Positions 11,380-23,679 of a stretch of DNA of 64,000 nucleotides are shown here, piece by piece. The notes beneath the pieces were generated by a model, which was not told the origin of the DNA, made no database searches, and worked only from the letters and a program-made list of their open reading frames with translations. The translations under genes were made by a program, and so were the position numbers. Origin of the DNA: Sisyra terminalis (Eukaryota; Arthropoda; Insecta; Neuroptera; Sisyridae); contig OY292279.1 in assembly GCA_958496175.1 (NCBI GenBank), positions 16,740,001 to 16,804,000 on the forward strand. The letters are read 5' to 3'. Numbering within the stretch: the stretch's first letter is position 1; each line of letters begins with the position of its first letter.

Positions 11380-12498
11380 CGACTTAATGAACTTCTTAAC
11401 CACCATCTTACAATAAAACTATTTCAATTTCAATCAAAAATTTTATCACCAAAAGGAAGGCTTGGCCATGGGTTTCCCTTTATCAGGACTACTAGCCAAC
11501 ATTTGCATGAATCACTTTAAAAATAAATATATTATGAACAAAACCTACAAAAATTGAATAACATTTTATGGAAGATATGTAGACGATACATTTGTATTAT
11601 TTAATGGAACTATCCGACAAACTGACAATATGGTATCCGATCTGAACAAAATTAACCCAAAAATAAAATTCACTTCAGAACACGATCTAAATGGAATAAT
11701 TAACTTATTAGACACAACGATCACCAATGATAATGGAAAGTTGTTATACAATATATACAGAAAACCATCAACAACGAATTCAACCATACATAAAACATCA
11801 TTTAACCCAAGAAACCAAAAAATGGCAGCTTACAATAGTCAAGTGTTCAGAGCAATCAAGTTCCCTCTTAGCACCAAAACTTGCGAAGAAAAGTTTAAGA
11901 TAAACATATAGCCATTACTAACGAATACAGCAGCTCAATCATAGACAAAATAATATTAAAATTTACTAAAAATTCCATTCTTCCAACTCCACCAAAAGAA
12001 AACAAAAAATATATTAAATCAAACGTCAATAATATATTAAGTTTTACAATCGTCAACTTCCTAAAGAGAAATAACTTCAAAATCGCATTTTCAACAAACA
12101 ACAACACGATGATAACTCTTAAGCCATTGGAACAACTAAATTACAACGAAAAACAAAACCGGAATATATAAAATTAAATGTGGTTTCTATGAAAAACTCT
12201 ACATTGGCCAAACTGGTAGACCTTTCGGAACAAGATATAAGGAACATACACCCAAGAAATTTACATCAACAATAACTTCAAATTTTACAAAACACCTTTA
12301 TGACGAAAATCATCAATGCTTAAATTTCGAAACAAATTTTAAGTCATTACATAAATTTGCAAGAAAGGATCACATATGAACACCCTAGAAGAGTATGAAA
12401 TATACAAAGCACACAAACTAGATCCAAATAACATTCTTAACGGCAAACTATATAAAACAAACAACCTATATGAAATTTGTTTACAATTGACAAAATAA
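11380..12498 (+). pseudogene. Penelope-like element copy 1: reverse transcriptase + GIY-YIG endonuclease
   Basis: The reverse transcriptase region reads KEGLAMGFPLSGLLANICM, the family's GLAMGSPLSPLLANIFM motif. It then has RYVDDTFVLF with the catalytic YVDD (11575-11586), a LLDTTI motif and a YRKPSTTNSTIHKTS motif, diagnostic of Penelope-like enzymes. Further on, in another frame, come GIYKIKCGFYEKLYIGQTGR (GIY-YIG nuclease core) and LEEYEIYKAHKLDPNN, then the natural stop at 12496-12498. It is broken by a stop in the fingers/palm region (11557), frameshifts after 11,910 and inside the nuclease, and loss of most of the N-terminus. Copy 2 at 59-60.4 kb is close enough to check every break. 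Confidence 0.9.
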
Positions 12499-12834
12499 TC
12501 ATTATAGTCCGGTCAATTTAGACATTCGAAGCTACATAAATTCCCACCAAGCTGAAAATCAGTAAGATTGTTTAAAATATGATTAAAAATAAAATTTCAA
12601 AGTTCCTCATCTTTCACCTGTATGGAAAATTTTTTATTCAAGGTCAAAGGTAAAAAAAATAAGTTTTTCGCAATTTTCAGCAAAACGGTTTGTTTTATTA
12701 ACAAATGTTTCAAACAAAAAATGTAGATCATAAAATTATCTAAAAAAATTCTTTTATATTTTTTTTCCTACAAGCCATCGTTTTTGAGATATAACGATTT
12801 AAAAAGTTGTAAAAGTTGGATTCGTCATAATATG

Positions 12835-13030
12835 CATGAGTACTGCAAAAAGGGGTGCAGTGCTAAATGTGGTTGCAAAAATCGGACTATTTTGTCAAGG
12901 CCGGTCGTGCTCTAATATTAAATCATTGACAGTGGAGGATCCATTTGATTCCAACGAGGCGACATGCGATACATCGCTATTAACGCAGTTTACATATACT
13001 CAGGATGAAGATGCAGAAGAACAAGAATGA
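12835..13030 (+). pseudogene. Cysteine-rich (CXC-like) protein fragment, C-terminal end
   Basis: It begins YCKKGCSAKCGCKN, then is frameshifted by a deletion of about 18 bases relative to the inverted copy next door. In the new frame it runs GLFCQGRSCSNI, an acidic tail (DEDAEEQE) and a stop at about 13,028. The Cys pattern resembles the C-terminal cysteine cluster of large uncharacterised insect proteins often carried by transposons. Function is unknown; the fragment alone cannot be expressed sensibly. Confidence 0.6.
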
Positions 13031-13040
13031 TATAAGAGTG

Positions 13041-13155
13041 ATTCAATATTAGAGCACGATCGGCCTTGACAATGTGTACATGCCAGAGAACAAAACAGTC
13101 CGACTTTTTTGCAACCACATTTAGCACTGCACCCCTTTTTGCAGTTGCAAAAAAT
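13041..13155 (-). pseudogene. Cysteine-rich (CXC-like) fragment, inverted partner
   Basis: The minus strand encodes the cluster uninterrupted, with spacing C-x1-C-x3-C-x3-C-x1-C-x6-C-x3-C-x2-C-x4-C, including CKKGCSAKCGC and GLFCSLAC. It is the inverted duplicate of 12835-12915, with only about 125 bp between the copies, so the transcript would fold back. It keeps the bases that the plus-strand copy lost. Confidence 0.65.
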
Positions 13156-13292
13156 TGTATTAAGGAGTTTTTCCAGCGCAAGTGGAAGTATGGACTGGTT
13201 CTAATGAATTGTTAACCAACTTCCAACCCCAGTCTGTAGGGTCTAGCTGATAACCAAGCCACACTTGGACTTGGTAATATACCCGAAAAAGA

Positions 13293-13339
13293 TGTTACCT
13301 GATGATGACAGTCAAAAACTGTTGAAACGCGTCGTAATA
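13293..13339 (+). ncRNA. Hammerhead ribozyme-like motif in Penelope copy 1 tail
   Basis: The CTGATGA core is at 13299-13305, followed by an extra T. Stem II is GACAG/CTGTT (five pairs, one wobble). GAAA is at 13324-13327, then CGCGTC with the cleavage C at 13333. Stem I is TGTTAC (13293-13298) with GTAATA (13334-13339). ACGCGT is self-complementary, as expected for a dimeric stem III. The tail continues AAGAAGAAATTGAGT, shared with the other copies. Confidence 0.65.
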
Positions 13340-13389
13340 AAGAAGAAATTGAGTTATAGGAAATATATTATTATTCATTAATTTATAAA

Positions 13390-15280
13390 GACTACATTTT
13401 TAAATAGTTAAAGAATTTAAAGGTGTTGAACTTCTTACTAATTTTCTGGACCTATAATGAAAATAGGGGCGGCAAATTTCCGGTCGGTCCCGAGCAAAAA
13501 CTCACATTACGCCATTGTTCTAGATGAAACTAGAGTGTACCATAATGTTGGAACCATAAGATGTAATTTTACATTGCACATACTCAATAGTTATTTAATA
13601 TCAAACTACTAGTTTGAAAAATTTTCAAGTAGTATTAGTATGGATTTTGATGTCAGGATAAAAAATAAAATAAAAGCATTCTGTGAGTTTCATTATGGGA
13701 GAAAAAAAGTGATTTTTTTAGTAAAAAATATAATGTGAAATTTTTCCTTTAACCTTCTTAAATTAAAGTGATATATGATGTGGTCGTAATATGATAACCA
13801 ATTAACTTAGCCATTACTTATTCATGCATTTCACGAACGTTTTCTACACAAGCACTGTGAAGACGATGGCCATAATTCCTGAGAGGCATCTAATTTAAAT
13901 CTTTTCAAGATAGGAATTTTCACACGCGTGTATAAAAGATGACGAGTACTTACACTATTTTAATATCATGTTTTCCATTTTTCATTATGATTCAAAAAGC
14001 TGCTTTAAAATGTATTGCTTTTCGTTCTCATTTTTACGAGCGAAGGAAATTAAACAGCCTAGGTAGCTGGAATTTATTTTTGTTTTGTTATTAAAATATT
14101 TTCTCATATTTTCCAAAAAAAAATATCTTTTTACTTGTAAGCTTGAGGGTTTTGTGATGTACATTGAACTTGCATTGATGAGTCCACATTTTCCTGTTGA
14201 CATTTTCGCAGCAATCATTTGGTGTTATAGTGGAATCAAACGCTAAATCGGGTTGACTATACACAACACATATAAAAAAGCTCGCAGAACATAATCACGT
14301 ATTCATTTTGTATTCACAAAAATTTTCTGTTTGGTATCTCTTTTCGGTGCTCGTAAAACCCAATCACATTTGTCGCTTGTTTTGCATTCCGTTTTAGCCC
14401 AGAGAACGAAATCCAATTTTGTTTTGTTTTATTGAAATCGAGTTACAAACTATAAATTTGCTACAAAGAATAATATATCTGATCAAAATTCTTTGAAAGA
14501 CTTGCTCGAAAAAACTTCGAATTTGGCGCGTTTGTTTTCAAGTAAGTTTCCAGTAAGTGGTACACGAACTAGGAATATATTTAGAGTTAGTCGAATTCAA
14601 TTTTAATTGAATAGTACAGGTATTCCGTCAGCTTATTGCATTGAATTTAAATAGACTTAAAAAATCGGTAACCTCAAATTAAATTTAAAATCAGATCATT
14701 AGAAAATAAGCTTTTCGTAATTGGTGCAGTTTTAAAGTCATTACCCAGTAATTGACTAACTCAATCAATTGAAGGTCCGGAAGTAACTGTCGTGTTACAT
14801 TGCCGTCAACCCCACACTTAACACCCTCGTCTCGTGCCTCAAACATCATCAAATACGATATAGAACTCATTCAATGTGGGACTTTACACGTAATAATATA
14901 AGTAAAGGTGTAAAATGGCACTTGCAAGTTCAAAGAGTAAAATTTATATGTCCGCTTTCGGACAAATTGGAGCTCATCGTGCTAACAACCCCAGGGGCAC
15001 CACGTCTTCTCCGTATATATACATGTACATGTGCTCATATCTATGGAGCATCGTTTGTCACGTCTAACGCTAAAACGGCAGATGCTCCTCGTCTTTATAA
15101 ATATATTCTACAAAACCTTTGCTTTTCTTCATTACGCATTTGACTATAAAAAACTCACCCTTAAAAACAAATTAACTATTTGTATATTATTAAACAATGT
15201 TTAATTTTGTTATAATCTGTCCCCGGACATTAAACAAATGGGATAAGAGAACAAGTAGGAGAAAACCGCACTATTTAAGA
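13390..15280. other. Unassigned DNA
   Basis: No gene recognised. A more G+C-rich patch at about 14,760-15,110 contains an 89-codon frame at 14874 on the plus strand with no recognisable domain; I do not call it a gene. Confidence 0.5.
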
Positions 15281-15284
15281 AAGA

Positions 15285-15740
15285 TACCTTAAGGTATTAT
15301 AGGGTCTCTGAATGGTAGCTCCAGAAAAGAAACGCGATTCAGCCTTTGATTGTGGTTCGAATTGTCCAGAAGATTGACAATCATATAGTTGGGAAGTTTT
15401 TCCAATCTTTTCAGGTATTTTTGGTTATCTTCACTGGCTATTTCACTCTTTACCGTAGCCTCTTTGAAGTCCTTGTGTATGACGTAGTTAGTTACGTACC
15501 AAGAGGTGTCCGTGATTGATCTCAGGATTTTCAGCTAAAAGCTCTGAATCTTTTTCACATTGGAGCCATTGGAGGCTTCTCAGAATTGTATTCCATTTGT
15601 CCATATGAGTTAAAATATGAACTTGTTGATAGTTAACTAGCTGTTCAGGGACAATTGCGATTTTCCATTCAAGAGCCACTCCACGTTTCGAAAGGTTTTT
15701 GATAATTGATAGAAAAAATATAAACTCCGGAGACAATGAC
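15285..15740 (-). pseudogene. Jockey-type LINE, reverse transcriptase C-terminal fragment
   Basis: On the minus strand one frame reads IWTNGIQF, a stop, EASNGSNVKKIQSF, a stop, LKILRSITDTSWYVTNYVIH, and onward to a YLKRLEKLPNYMIVNLLD stretch. This matches the Jockey C-terminus (PIWTYGIQLWG...IQxFQSKxLRxItnAPWYVxN...IhxDL...RLxxHPN...LLD). At least three stop codons interrupt it, and the polymerase core is absent. Two other Jockey-type copies lie at 29.7-31.4 kb on the same strand. Confidence 0.8.
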
Positions 15741-15799
15741 GAAAATTCTAAGTGTAGTTTGTAGCATTGGAAATCTGGACCCTAAAAACAAGAAATAAA

Positions 15800-17265
15800 A
15801 TATTTGGTTCAATCAAAGCACAGAGATGAAAAAATTAAGAAGATTCAACGAAAAAGGAATTATTATCGATGAAGAGATGAACAAAGTATTGTAATAGGTT
15901 TTATTTTGAGAAGAAAAGTATTGATACTTGATGTTCTGGAAAGAAAACTGACAAACCTCAAGAAAAACAGAAGAAGTTAAGTTAAATCCAATAATTGATG
16001 AAATATGGATGGACTACCCCCCCTCCCAGAACCTTTTTGGAGTAGAAGATGCTAGGTGCAACAATTCAATTATTTGGAAAGTTAAACCAGGAAACAAGTC
16101 GAAAAAAAGATTCAAAGTTTCCAATCGCTACAATTTTATATTGCTTAGATAAATTAGACAACTCTTAAGAGTTTAATATGATAAATTAACGATTTTCAAA
16201 TTCCGGTCACTGTTTCCTGATCTTCTATTATCCAGATCTGTATCATGTTCTGAACTAAAGATTTGTTATGTATTAACTCTAACCAACTGGATACAATGAC
16301 TTTTAAATTGTTTCCAGATAATAACAATTGCTCTTCATTCGGTCTGCGAACTTGTAAAATTTTAAGCAATCTAGGAATAATTATTACTATAATAATTTTA
16401 GTAGATAAGTTTGGACTTAAACTGAAATCTTTCTTCGATCTAAGACGGCAGATGAAGCTGCTATAGGTACCGAAACGTCGCTAATTTGGGAAATTAAAAA
16501 ATACCAGAACGTAATAGCAGATCTTAAGCTGCCTGAGCTTTTTTAATTATTTTAACAAAGCTGAGATCTGAGATTTATCATCAAGTGCTTTTACTTTACC
16601 ATGAATGTGTCCTTTGGGTCGCAGTGGAAGTAAAAATCTTAAATATGAACCATTCCAAAATTATTTTGAACACCCCTGGTGTAGACAATATTGTTATAAA
16701 TATGTGCAATTCATTCTTCATTTTATAGGCTAGAATTTTACTTTTCTTCTTCCTTTGTCCTTGGGTTTCATTATTAGAGTACCACATCGTTTGCGATTTT
16801 CAAGACATTGATGTATCATTAAATCAATACAAAGTATACGTTAATGTATTCCGTTAGTAGGAAAAACGAACCGATACGAAGTTTAAAAGTGAGATCTAAA
16901 TAACAGTAATTATTCCTGTTATCTATTGGCTTTAGTTCCCCGGTTTTGGCGGAAAAAACTAGTTTTGGACGGACCGTAGTATATGTATTTTTCCAGAACT
17001 TTATTTTATAATCATTCATCTGGTGGATTTTAAATAAAATTAAAGATTCATATAAATTATTTTTGGTTGACTCATTTTCCGTTTTGTTTTTTTGCTCTTG
17101 ATGTTTCCTCGATTTTCTAGTAGTATTTTTATTACTACTAGGTATCTACTTATTTGACGTTATTTGAAATAATAAATTTTAAATGCGTTAATTTAAAATT
17201 ACGTATTTTTCTCAACAAAAGTTTGTGTTGTAAAAATTAGAGTCAAATTCCCGTTTTTAATAATT
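15800..17265. other. Unassigned A+T-rich DNA
   Basis: No gene recognised apart from the hammerhead-like motif at 16.45 kb. Short frames at 16.3, 16.6 and 16.8 kb look like chance. Confidence 0.5.
16445..16487 (+). ncRNA. Degenerate hammerhead-like motif
   Basis: CAGATGA replaces CTGATGA (one core change). It is followed by A, a GCTGC/GTACC stem II with one mismatch, GAAA (16472-16475) and CGTCGCTAATTT. The sequence after GAAA resembles the tail at 1.5 kb (CGTAGCTAATTT), so the two are probably from one family. The core change should abolish cleavage. Confidence 0.4.
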
Positions 17266-17267
17266 AT

Positions 17268-17327
17268 TAACGAGTTCAAGTTACCTGAGGAAGTCACGAT
17301 ACGTGAAGAAACGTTACAGAATTGAAA
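17268..17327 (+). ncRNA. Hammerhead ribozyme-like motif
   Basis: The core is CTGAGGA (17285-17291; the seventh-position base is variable in hammerheads). Then come an extra A and a stem II of GTCACG-ATA-CGTGAA, five pairs with only the closing pair lost. GAAA is at 17308-17311, then CGTTAC. An outer stem I helix TTCAA/TTGAA is possible; the inner stem is weak. Compared with 1.5 kb, stem II differs by T to C on one side and A to G on the other, which preserves pairing. Confidence 0.5.
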
Positions 17328-17329
17328 AA

Positions 17330-20300
17330 ATCAAATAAAATGATACATGAAAAGTTTGGATACGAAGAAACTAGAATTTTAAATTATTAAATGGGATTTG
17401 ATGAAAATAACATTAAAAAAATACAAGAAACTAAAAACAGTAAACACTAAAATTCTGTTTAATCAATACTTATAAACGGAGGGAACTGAAAATGTGAAAA
17501 TCAAAATACAAGATAATTTTTTTTTTCGTTTTGTTGATTTCAAGAGGTAGTATTTTTATCCAAACGAAAAACTTTAGAAAACTTATCAAACAAAAGTATT
17601 TCTACAGCTTCAATTGCCTCTTATCAGTTTCAAATGGGGTTTCTCTGTGATTGAGACATACATTTTCCCCGTCGATTTTAAGTTTAACCGAATTAAATCA
17701 AAGAACTTATTATCTCGTCTCATCTTTGATCTCTGATTTAAATCCCCTTTAATACTAATTTAGCAATTATTTACTCGCAATCATAATCTAATTACGTGCA
17801 CAAAGTAAATTTTTGAATTTAATTAGCAACAAGATTGTGTTATTTGAGCAATGAACATCAAATATTAATATAATTAGTTCCCACAAACACCTTTAAAAAT
17901 AAGAATAGAATTAAGAACTTAACCGAGACTAATACGGAAAATCGTTAGCGGTTGACTTATTGGCTTTTGTGGCTGAATTACGTGTACATAACAAATGCGT
18001 GCATGGAAAATATTTTTGCTGAAATTGAACAACGAAATGGTTACGGTTGGAGGTCTATGAAAATCACAAGGTTATTTTATGTGGTTAATTTGATGCTATG
18101 ATTACATTGAGCTTTCATTCTAAATAGCAGGAATAAATGAGGACGCACCCATACAAATACGGGTGGTTTATACATACAAACGTATTTGTTCAGATTTGGA
18201 TAAATTTTATGGTATTTGCATATTTGGTTACAGTGTTTGTGTAATATTATTATCTAAACATACATTAGAAAGTTAAAGCTCGTATTTAATTATTTTTTGG
18301 TTACAATTATTTGGTTGATTAATGAGAATATTTCTGTATGTTTAAGAGGTAAACAATGATTTAATTTTTTTTTTCTAATCAAATATAATTCATTCACAAA
18401 ATTTCTCCTGTAGGATACTAAACTTCACTTTTTAAGGCGCGTTGGAATGGGGTCACTTTAATGTAACACAATGAAATAAGAACCTTAAATTTTTATATCG
18501 TCTCGTTTCACCAAAAATTGATTTATGAATACCAATAAAATGTTGACTCGCCAGAAATCAGAAAAACAAACGGTATTGAAGAGGTCACAAAGATATATCT
18601 AGGAACATTAAGGGTGAAAACCAAATGGAGTTTTACTATAAGTAGAACTGCAGCGGTGAAAATATGGAAAAGTATATCCATTCGGAAAAACCATAGCGCT
18701 GATTTTTCCACTCGCCATATAAGTCTGTGAAATTTGGTAATAAAAGAACCGACAAAAATGAAATCAAATTTTGAGCATGTACATAGAAAGCGCTTGTTAC
18801 TAGCGCTTATTTTTGTAGACTGGCGCTCATCAGTACTGAAATTTTTCTTAGTTTCTATTGGACGTTATGTCCATATATATTCATATCAATGCTGGGCGAT
18901 TATTACTTCTAGGATATTTAGCAGAGGACAGGAAGAGAGGGATGATCGTAACACTAAGCCCAAAGAGTTGAAAGTACAAAGGAAAGAAATAACCTAAAAT
19001 TGATTTGTTGAAATTGATTCATGGGGGAGAAAAAACTCAGTAAAAGAGTTCCAAGAGCACTTTATTAAAATTTAACTCTTATTTTCTTTACATGAACAAG
19101 TTCTATAAATCAAATTACTTCTTCTAAATTATCCTTGAATGTGGTTTACGAAAATTCTTATATCAATACTTTTAAGATACTGCTTTTCTGATTATTTCTG
19201 GAAACCTCTCTATAAGATAAGCTTTTCTGCAGTACGACTTTAAAGAAATATTAGGGTACTGGTTGACCTAATAGTATATAAATTTTGATTAGGGGAAGAA
19301 AAACTTTCTTTATTGTTCAAATATGGTGCTTTGGCTTTTTGGAGATTCAAAATACTAGGAATAATATAAGGCAGATCTGAACTTATTACGCAGTATTACT
19401 CTACTTAATACATGTAGAAATTTGCTAAGATTTTTGTCCTGGAGTAGTTGAAATAAGGGTTTAGATATCTAATAGTATAAAAGCTTCGATGTTAATACTT
19501 TCTTAGTTTCAACTCTATGTAGTATTTGTTATAAAAAAGGATCACCAAAAAGTTTTCTTTTAAAAAAAATCTTTGGAAGAAAAAGCAAAACAAACCTTTA
19601 TAAAGAAAACTAAAACTACAAATTGTAATGCTTAAATCTTCAAAAGTTTGTATAACTCCAAAATTCTGTACATGATTAGAGTTCATCTATAATTTAATAA
19701 ATTAAGTTTCATGATTTTGATAGTTTGTAACTTCTGCCTCCCTTTATTACCCATGAGTCAAATTTGGGTACCTTATCATTCCATAGCCATTTCTTTCCAA
19801 ATGACGTAACAGTACATGCCATTTCTACCTCCATATGTAAAATTTTGAAATTTTAATGTATATAACTGGCTAAAGTAGCGTTGGTCCCACAAAAAGGAAT
19901 CAAAAAATGAGCATAAGTTGATTTTTTAATTCTTTTATATTGATAATACCCAATACTTCTCTGACATATTTTCATCCCAACATGGAAATAACTTATAATT
20001 TATTTACAGGTTATTTATTTTATGAATTTCTCTTTTAGGAAAAAGTTATCATTTTCCAAGCTCTTTTCAAAATGCAAATGGAAGTCATTTTTACTGTAAT
20101 TGTAAAATTTATTTTAAGTATTGCAAATTTTCTGCGCATTTATCATAGATTTTCAGATTATTGAAGGTCAATGTCATACACTTCAAAAAATTCAGTCCTA
20201 GGTTTGCTAAAAGTTGTACATTTTAGGTAAGGGGAAAGTTTTCTTAATGCTCCCAGTAGAAGCGATTTAGCTCATAATATTAAATGTTTGCATGCACAAT

Positions 20301-20540
20301 CTATTCCCATTTTTGTAACATGTAAAGGGATGAAAATCTTCATGACGCCTTTTCATTTCATTAAGCTCCTGTACAATAAACAAAATTTACATATTTCAAA
20401 GAGATGAAATCGAAAAATTGCTCTTTTTCTTCGAAAAGATAAATGAATTCTTTGCTTGAAAAATCAAAGTGAAATACATAGTTAAGAAATTCATAGAGCT
20501 GCTGGTGTTTCTGGAATTGAGTTTTTGTAATGGTGGTTAA
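17330..20540. other. Unassigned A+T-rich DNA
   Basis: Nothing recognised. The frames at 18.5 (minus), 18.7 (plus) and 19.5 kb (minus) show no domain or codon pattern that I trust. Confidence 0.5.
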
Positions 20541-20544
20541 TTAA

Positions 20545-20880
20545 CGCTATTCGTATGAAAAGAGTTAGTGAGGGTAGGTATGACAATGACGTTTCTAATT
20601 TGTCCCTTTTACAAGCGACGGGAGTCATTCTTTCAAAGACAAAAGCTACAAATCTTATAATTCATACAAATGAACATTTATCTAAAACAATAAAGCTAAA
20701 TAAAGCCGGCGTATCGTTAGTGCAGAGAATACAGCGACGTAATATAATATTTTGTTATAGTCGGTGCAAAACAAACGTTTGTATAGCGGCGGCACGTATT
20801 TTAATAAAGATTTCTTGTGCACAACAGAAAGAGACGGAAAGGGGTTCGAAAGTGTGAAGTGTCGGATAAATACGTATACC
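20545..20880 (+). other. Open frame of 100 codons, coding status unclear
   Basis: An ATG frame at 20555-20857 lies in DNA richer in G+C than its flanks. The translation has no domain, signal or membrane segment I recognise. It could be an exon or chance; no clear splice sites frame it. Confidence 0.2.
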
Positions 20881-20894
20881 AAACACATCCTAAA

Positions 20895-21056
20895 AAGCCC
20901 CCGCGTCGTTCCAACGGGAAAATAGTGGCGTTACGGGTATCCGAACCACAGACTCCGAAATGAGAAATTCACTAGCAATGACACATGGACCAGGTCACTC
21001 CTGCTATAATAATTCACGGTTGAACTCACGCGGCAAGCACGCCACTGTGCCACACA
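20895..21056 (-). repeat. Possible tRNA-derived SINE head
   Basis: The minus strand has TGGCACAGTGG, an A-box match, and about 90 bases later GGTTCGGATACC, close to a B box. The spacing is longer than in a tRNA and no second copy is visible here, so this stays tentative. Confidence 0.3.
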
Positions 21057-21059
21057 AAC

Positions 21060-22870
21060 AACAAAACAAAACCCCTATAATTTTCCGAGACTATTTCCTC
21101 AACGTAAAGCACAGATATCAGTGATAGGCTCACGCATACTTTACCTACTTTATGCAACCTGAAATCTTTGAAAACCTGATTTTTTTTTTTTGGTTTTCTT
21201 TTATTTTATTGTTTGCTTTATCAATCGTACAAATTTCTGTCTTGTTTTGCGGTAAGTCATACGTTTTCATATCCATGCAAAAACATCTGCGGGAAAATTA
21301 ATGAATTTTAGGGCGTTGTAGGCGTTTCTGGAATATCAAGAATATAATCTAGCATATGCGAAGCATATGAGTTATAATTAAATTTCATGAAAGATAAAGT
21401 ATAAATTAATTGAAAAATAATTTCATTGAAGCAATTTTTTAGTAATTACATTAATTAATAGGGTTAGGAAACAGGAGTTGGAGCCGAAGCACGGATCTAC
21501 GGGGTCGGAATCATCAAAATTTATAGTAGCTCCAGTTCCTTAACAATCTTATGTTATATAATAATAGGTACTACAAATACTTAGAAACTACTTTTTTATA
21601 ATTTAACATATTTAATCAAGTCTCAGTGCAATGAAATTGGATTTAAAGGTGTATGACTTATAATCACTAAAGAGTTGGTATTTTATCATCATTTTTGTAC
21701 TTCAAATATAAAATTATGATTATTTTCAATAGTTTTTTGAACTTAATATTTAATAAAAAAATTATATGGCGGTCGTTGGAGCCTTAAAAAATGCGGTTTT
21801 TGTTACGTAACTAATTTAATTGTTTTTAGTTCGTGAATTAAAAACGGCCGAAATGAAATGAAAACTTCACTTCAAAATAGAAAATTATATCATATAAAAA
21901 TTGAATAAACAAAAAGTCAAAAAAAACGCGAGTCAAATTAAAAACCAAGTCGAAAATGTAACATTACCAAATTTGGTGATTCGAAAAGGGATATAAACCC
22001 AAAAAAAAAAAATAATTTACGTTTTTCTTAGTAGTATTATAAAATAAATTGTATTACATACTCGTAGAAGTTAATATTTTGAATCATTATTGAAACCAGG
22101 ATCAAAAAGTATCTCCAAGACCGAAACTTTGAAAAGCTTAAGTTTAAAAAGTCCCCAGTCTTAATTATATCAGATCATAAGATGGAGGTACCAACTTTAA
22201 GGCCTATTTATTCCCTTATCTTTGATTTTTATACGAATGTTAAAGTATACATGCACTTTTATATATCAAGAAGCATGTTAACAAATGAAATTCATTAATT
22301 TATAGTATCCGATTGAAATTAGTTTTTATACCCGAAAACAAAACTGAATCTGAAATCGAAACTTCCCTATAAGGTAATGTTTTTGTAAAAAAAAGTTAAC
22401 CATTATTTGTCAGTCCTTACTTTTAAATCCTATAGGTAATCATTCATCATTTAGCATTAAATATTTGAGCTAATTATTAACATTACTTATTATCATTTAT
22501 TTTATCAAATAATTTATTTATGCTGAAATACGGAGTTGATTTAAAGAAATGCATCTAATATTTCTTCTTAATATTAGTTACAAATAATATAAAATAATGA
22601 AAAAAGTTACTAAACAAAATTAATTTTTACCTGATATGTTTATAGATACACAAAATAGAGTGTACTCTTTCGTATATCTTAAAAAAAATTAATTTCTTCT
22701 TAACTTTGCTCAGCTTTCTTCCGAACTGAAAATAAAAATATAAAAGTTAATATTAAATAAAATTTTCATGAACTGATAGTAAACAGTATTCATAATTGAA
22801 GAATCAAATAATAAGTGAAAAACAAAAATTTTTTATCATTTTTATCTCACGAATTTAGTTTCGGTTGCGG
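21060..22870. other. Unassigned DNA with one MITE relic
   Basis: At 21,915-21,968 the sequence AAAAACCAAGTCGAAAATGT and its neighbours match one arm of the MITE at 7.0-7.2 kb. Nothing else is recognised. Confidence 0.5.
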
Positions 22871-23025
22871 TCGTAGTTTCGGCGTGACGACAGCCGAAAC
22901 CATGCAGTGCAAAAATTGGTATTAAAAACTCGTCTCGTGCAATGGAAAACTGTGCAATGAAAACTCGTGCAGTTGGAGAGATAACTATAATTTATGAAAA
23001 TTCAAGCAAATGTATTACTGAAATA

Positions 23026-23110
23026 TATTGCTCAGATATGTATTTCGATTGTCAAGTAATTCTCCTCAGTGGTTATCAAGTAGTGTTGGATCGCTCTGTA
23101 ACTTTTCACC
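23026..23110 (-). mobile_element. Decayed relative of the 6.3-6.9 kb palindrome arm
   Basis: The minus strand reads CACTGAGGAGAATTAC, TTG, ACAATCGAAATACATATCTG, aligning base for base with the hammerhead region of the palindrome. Upstream, the match continues through the sequence equivalent to GTAACTT...GATCCAAC. Three of the six stem II pairs are lost and the core is CTGAGGA, so any ribozyme is probably dead. There is only one arm. Confidence 0.6.
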
Positions 23111-23679
23111 ATAGTTTACTATTGTAAATTATGTTACACAAATATGACTACAATAAATTTTTATATACTTTATTATCAGATGTATACTTGATTTAATTTT
23201 CAAACATTGTAGTTCAAATACAAAGGAAGTTTAAAAATAATTCGCCTTAAACAGCAAATATATAACAAAAACGCTCAAAAAAATAATCGAAAACAAAAAA
23301 CATGTTACTCCTCATTCTTATCTAGTTTCACCATTAAAAAGAGTAAAAAAGTGACCTACTAATACTGACAAATCGGGTTAAAAACGTAAAAAAAGCTATT
23401 ACAAGAATCTATATTTAGAAAGGTCGTACAAAGATTACATATAAGACTTATGAGTTGAAAAAAAAAGTACTGAAATCATAGAGCTTTCAAAAAGCTTTTC
23501 TACCTTTTCATGTAAAGGCTACGCAATTATAGACAACTAACAAGCCAACGCAAACGCTCAATTTTACTGACCAGAGATGAAAAATTATTTTCAATTTTCT
23601 AAAAAAAATATATTTGCTATATAAAAATATATAAATATGTATATATTTGCTTATATATTTATTTTCTATGAGCTATGTA

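Larger units (their letters stand above)
12500..13292. other. Insertion splitting the tail of Penelope copy 1
   Basis: In copy 2 the stop codon is followed after about 9 bases by the CTGATGA tail. Here about 790 bp intervene, with TTA at both junctions. The first 330 bp are noncoding; the rest holds two inverted fragments of a cysteine-rich gene (listed separately). No terminal inverted repeats are evident. The element type is unknown. Confidence 0.65.

Noticed and set aside
14874..15143. 89-codon frame as a gene
   Set aside because: No domain, no splice or polyadenylation context, and it is an arbitrary frame in a modestly G+C-rich patch.
18800..18835. CTGATGAGCGCC on the minus strand as a hammerhead core
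   Set aside because: No GAAA follows the possible stem II partner.
22878..22902. GTTTCGGC...GCCGAAAC hairpin as a terminator or ribozyme
   Set aside because: It is a short 8-bp perfect inverted repeat with no supporting context.
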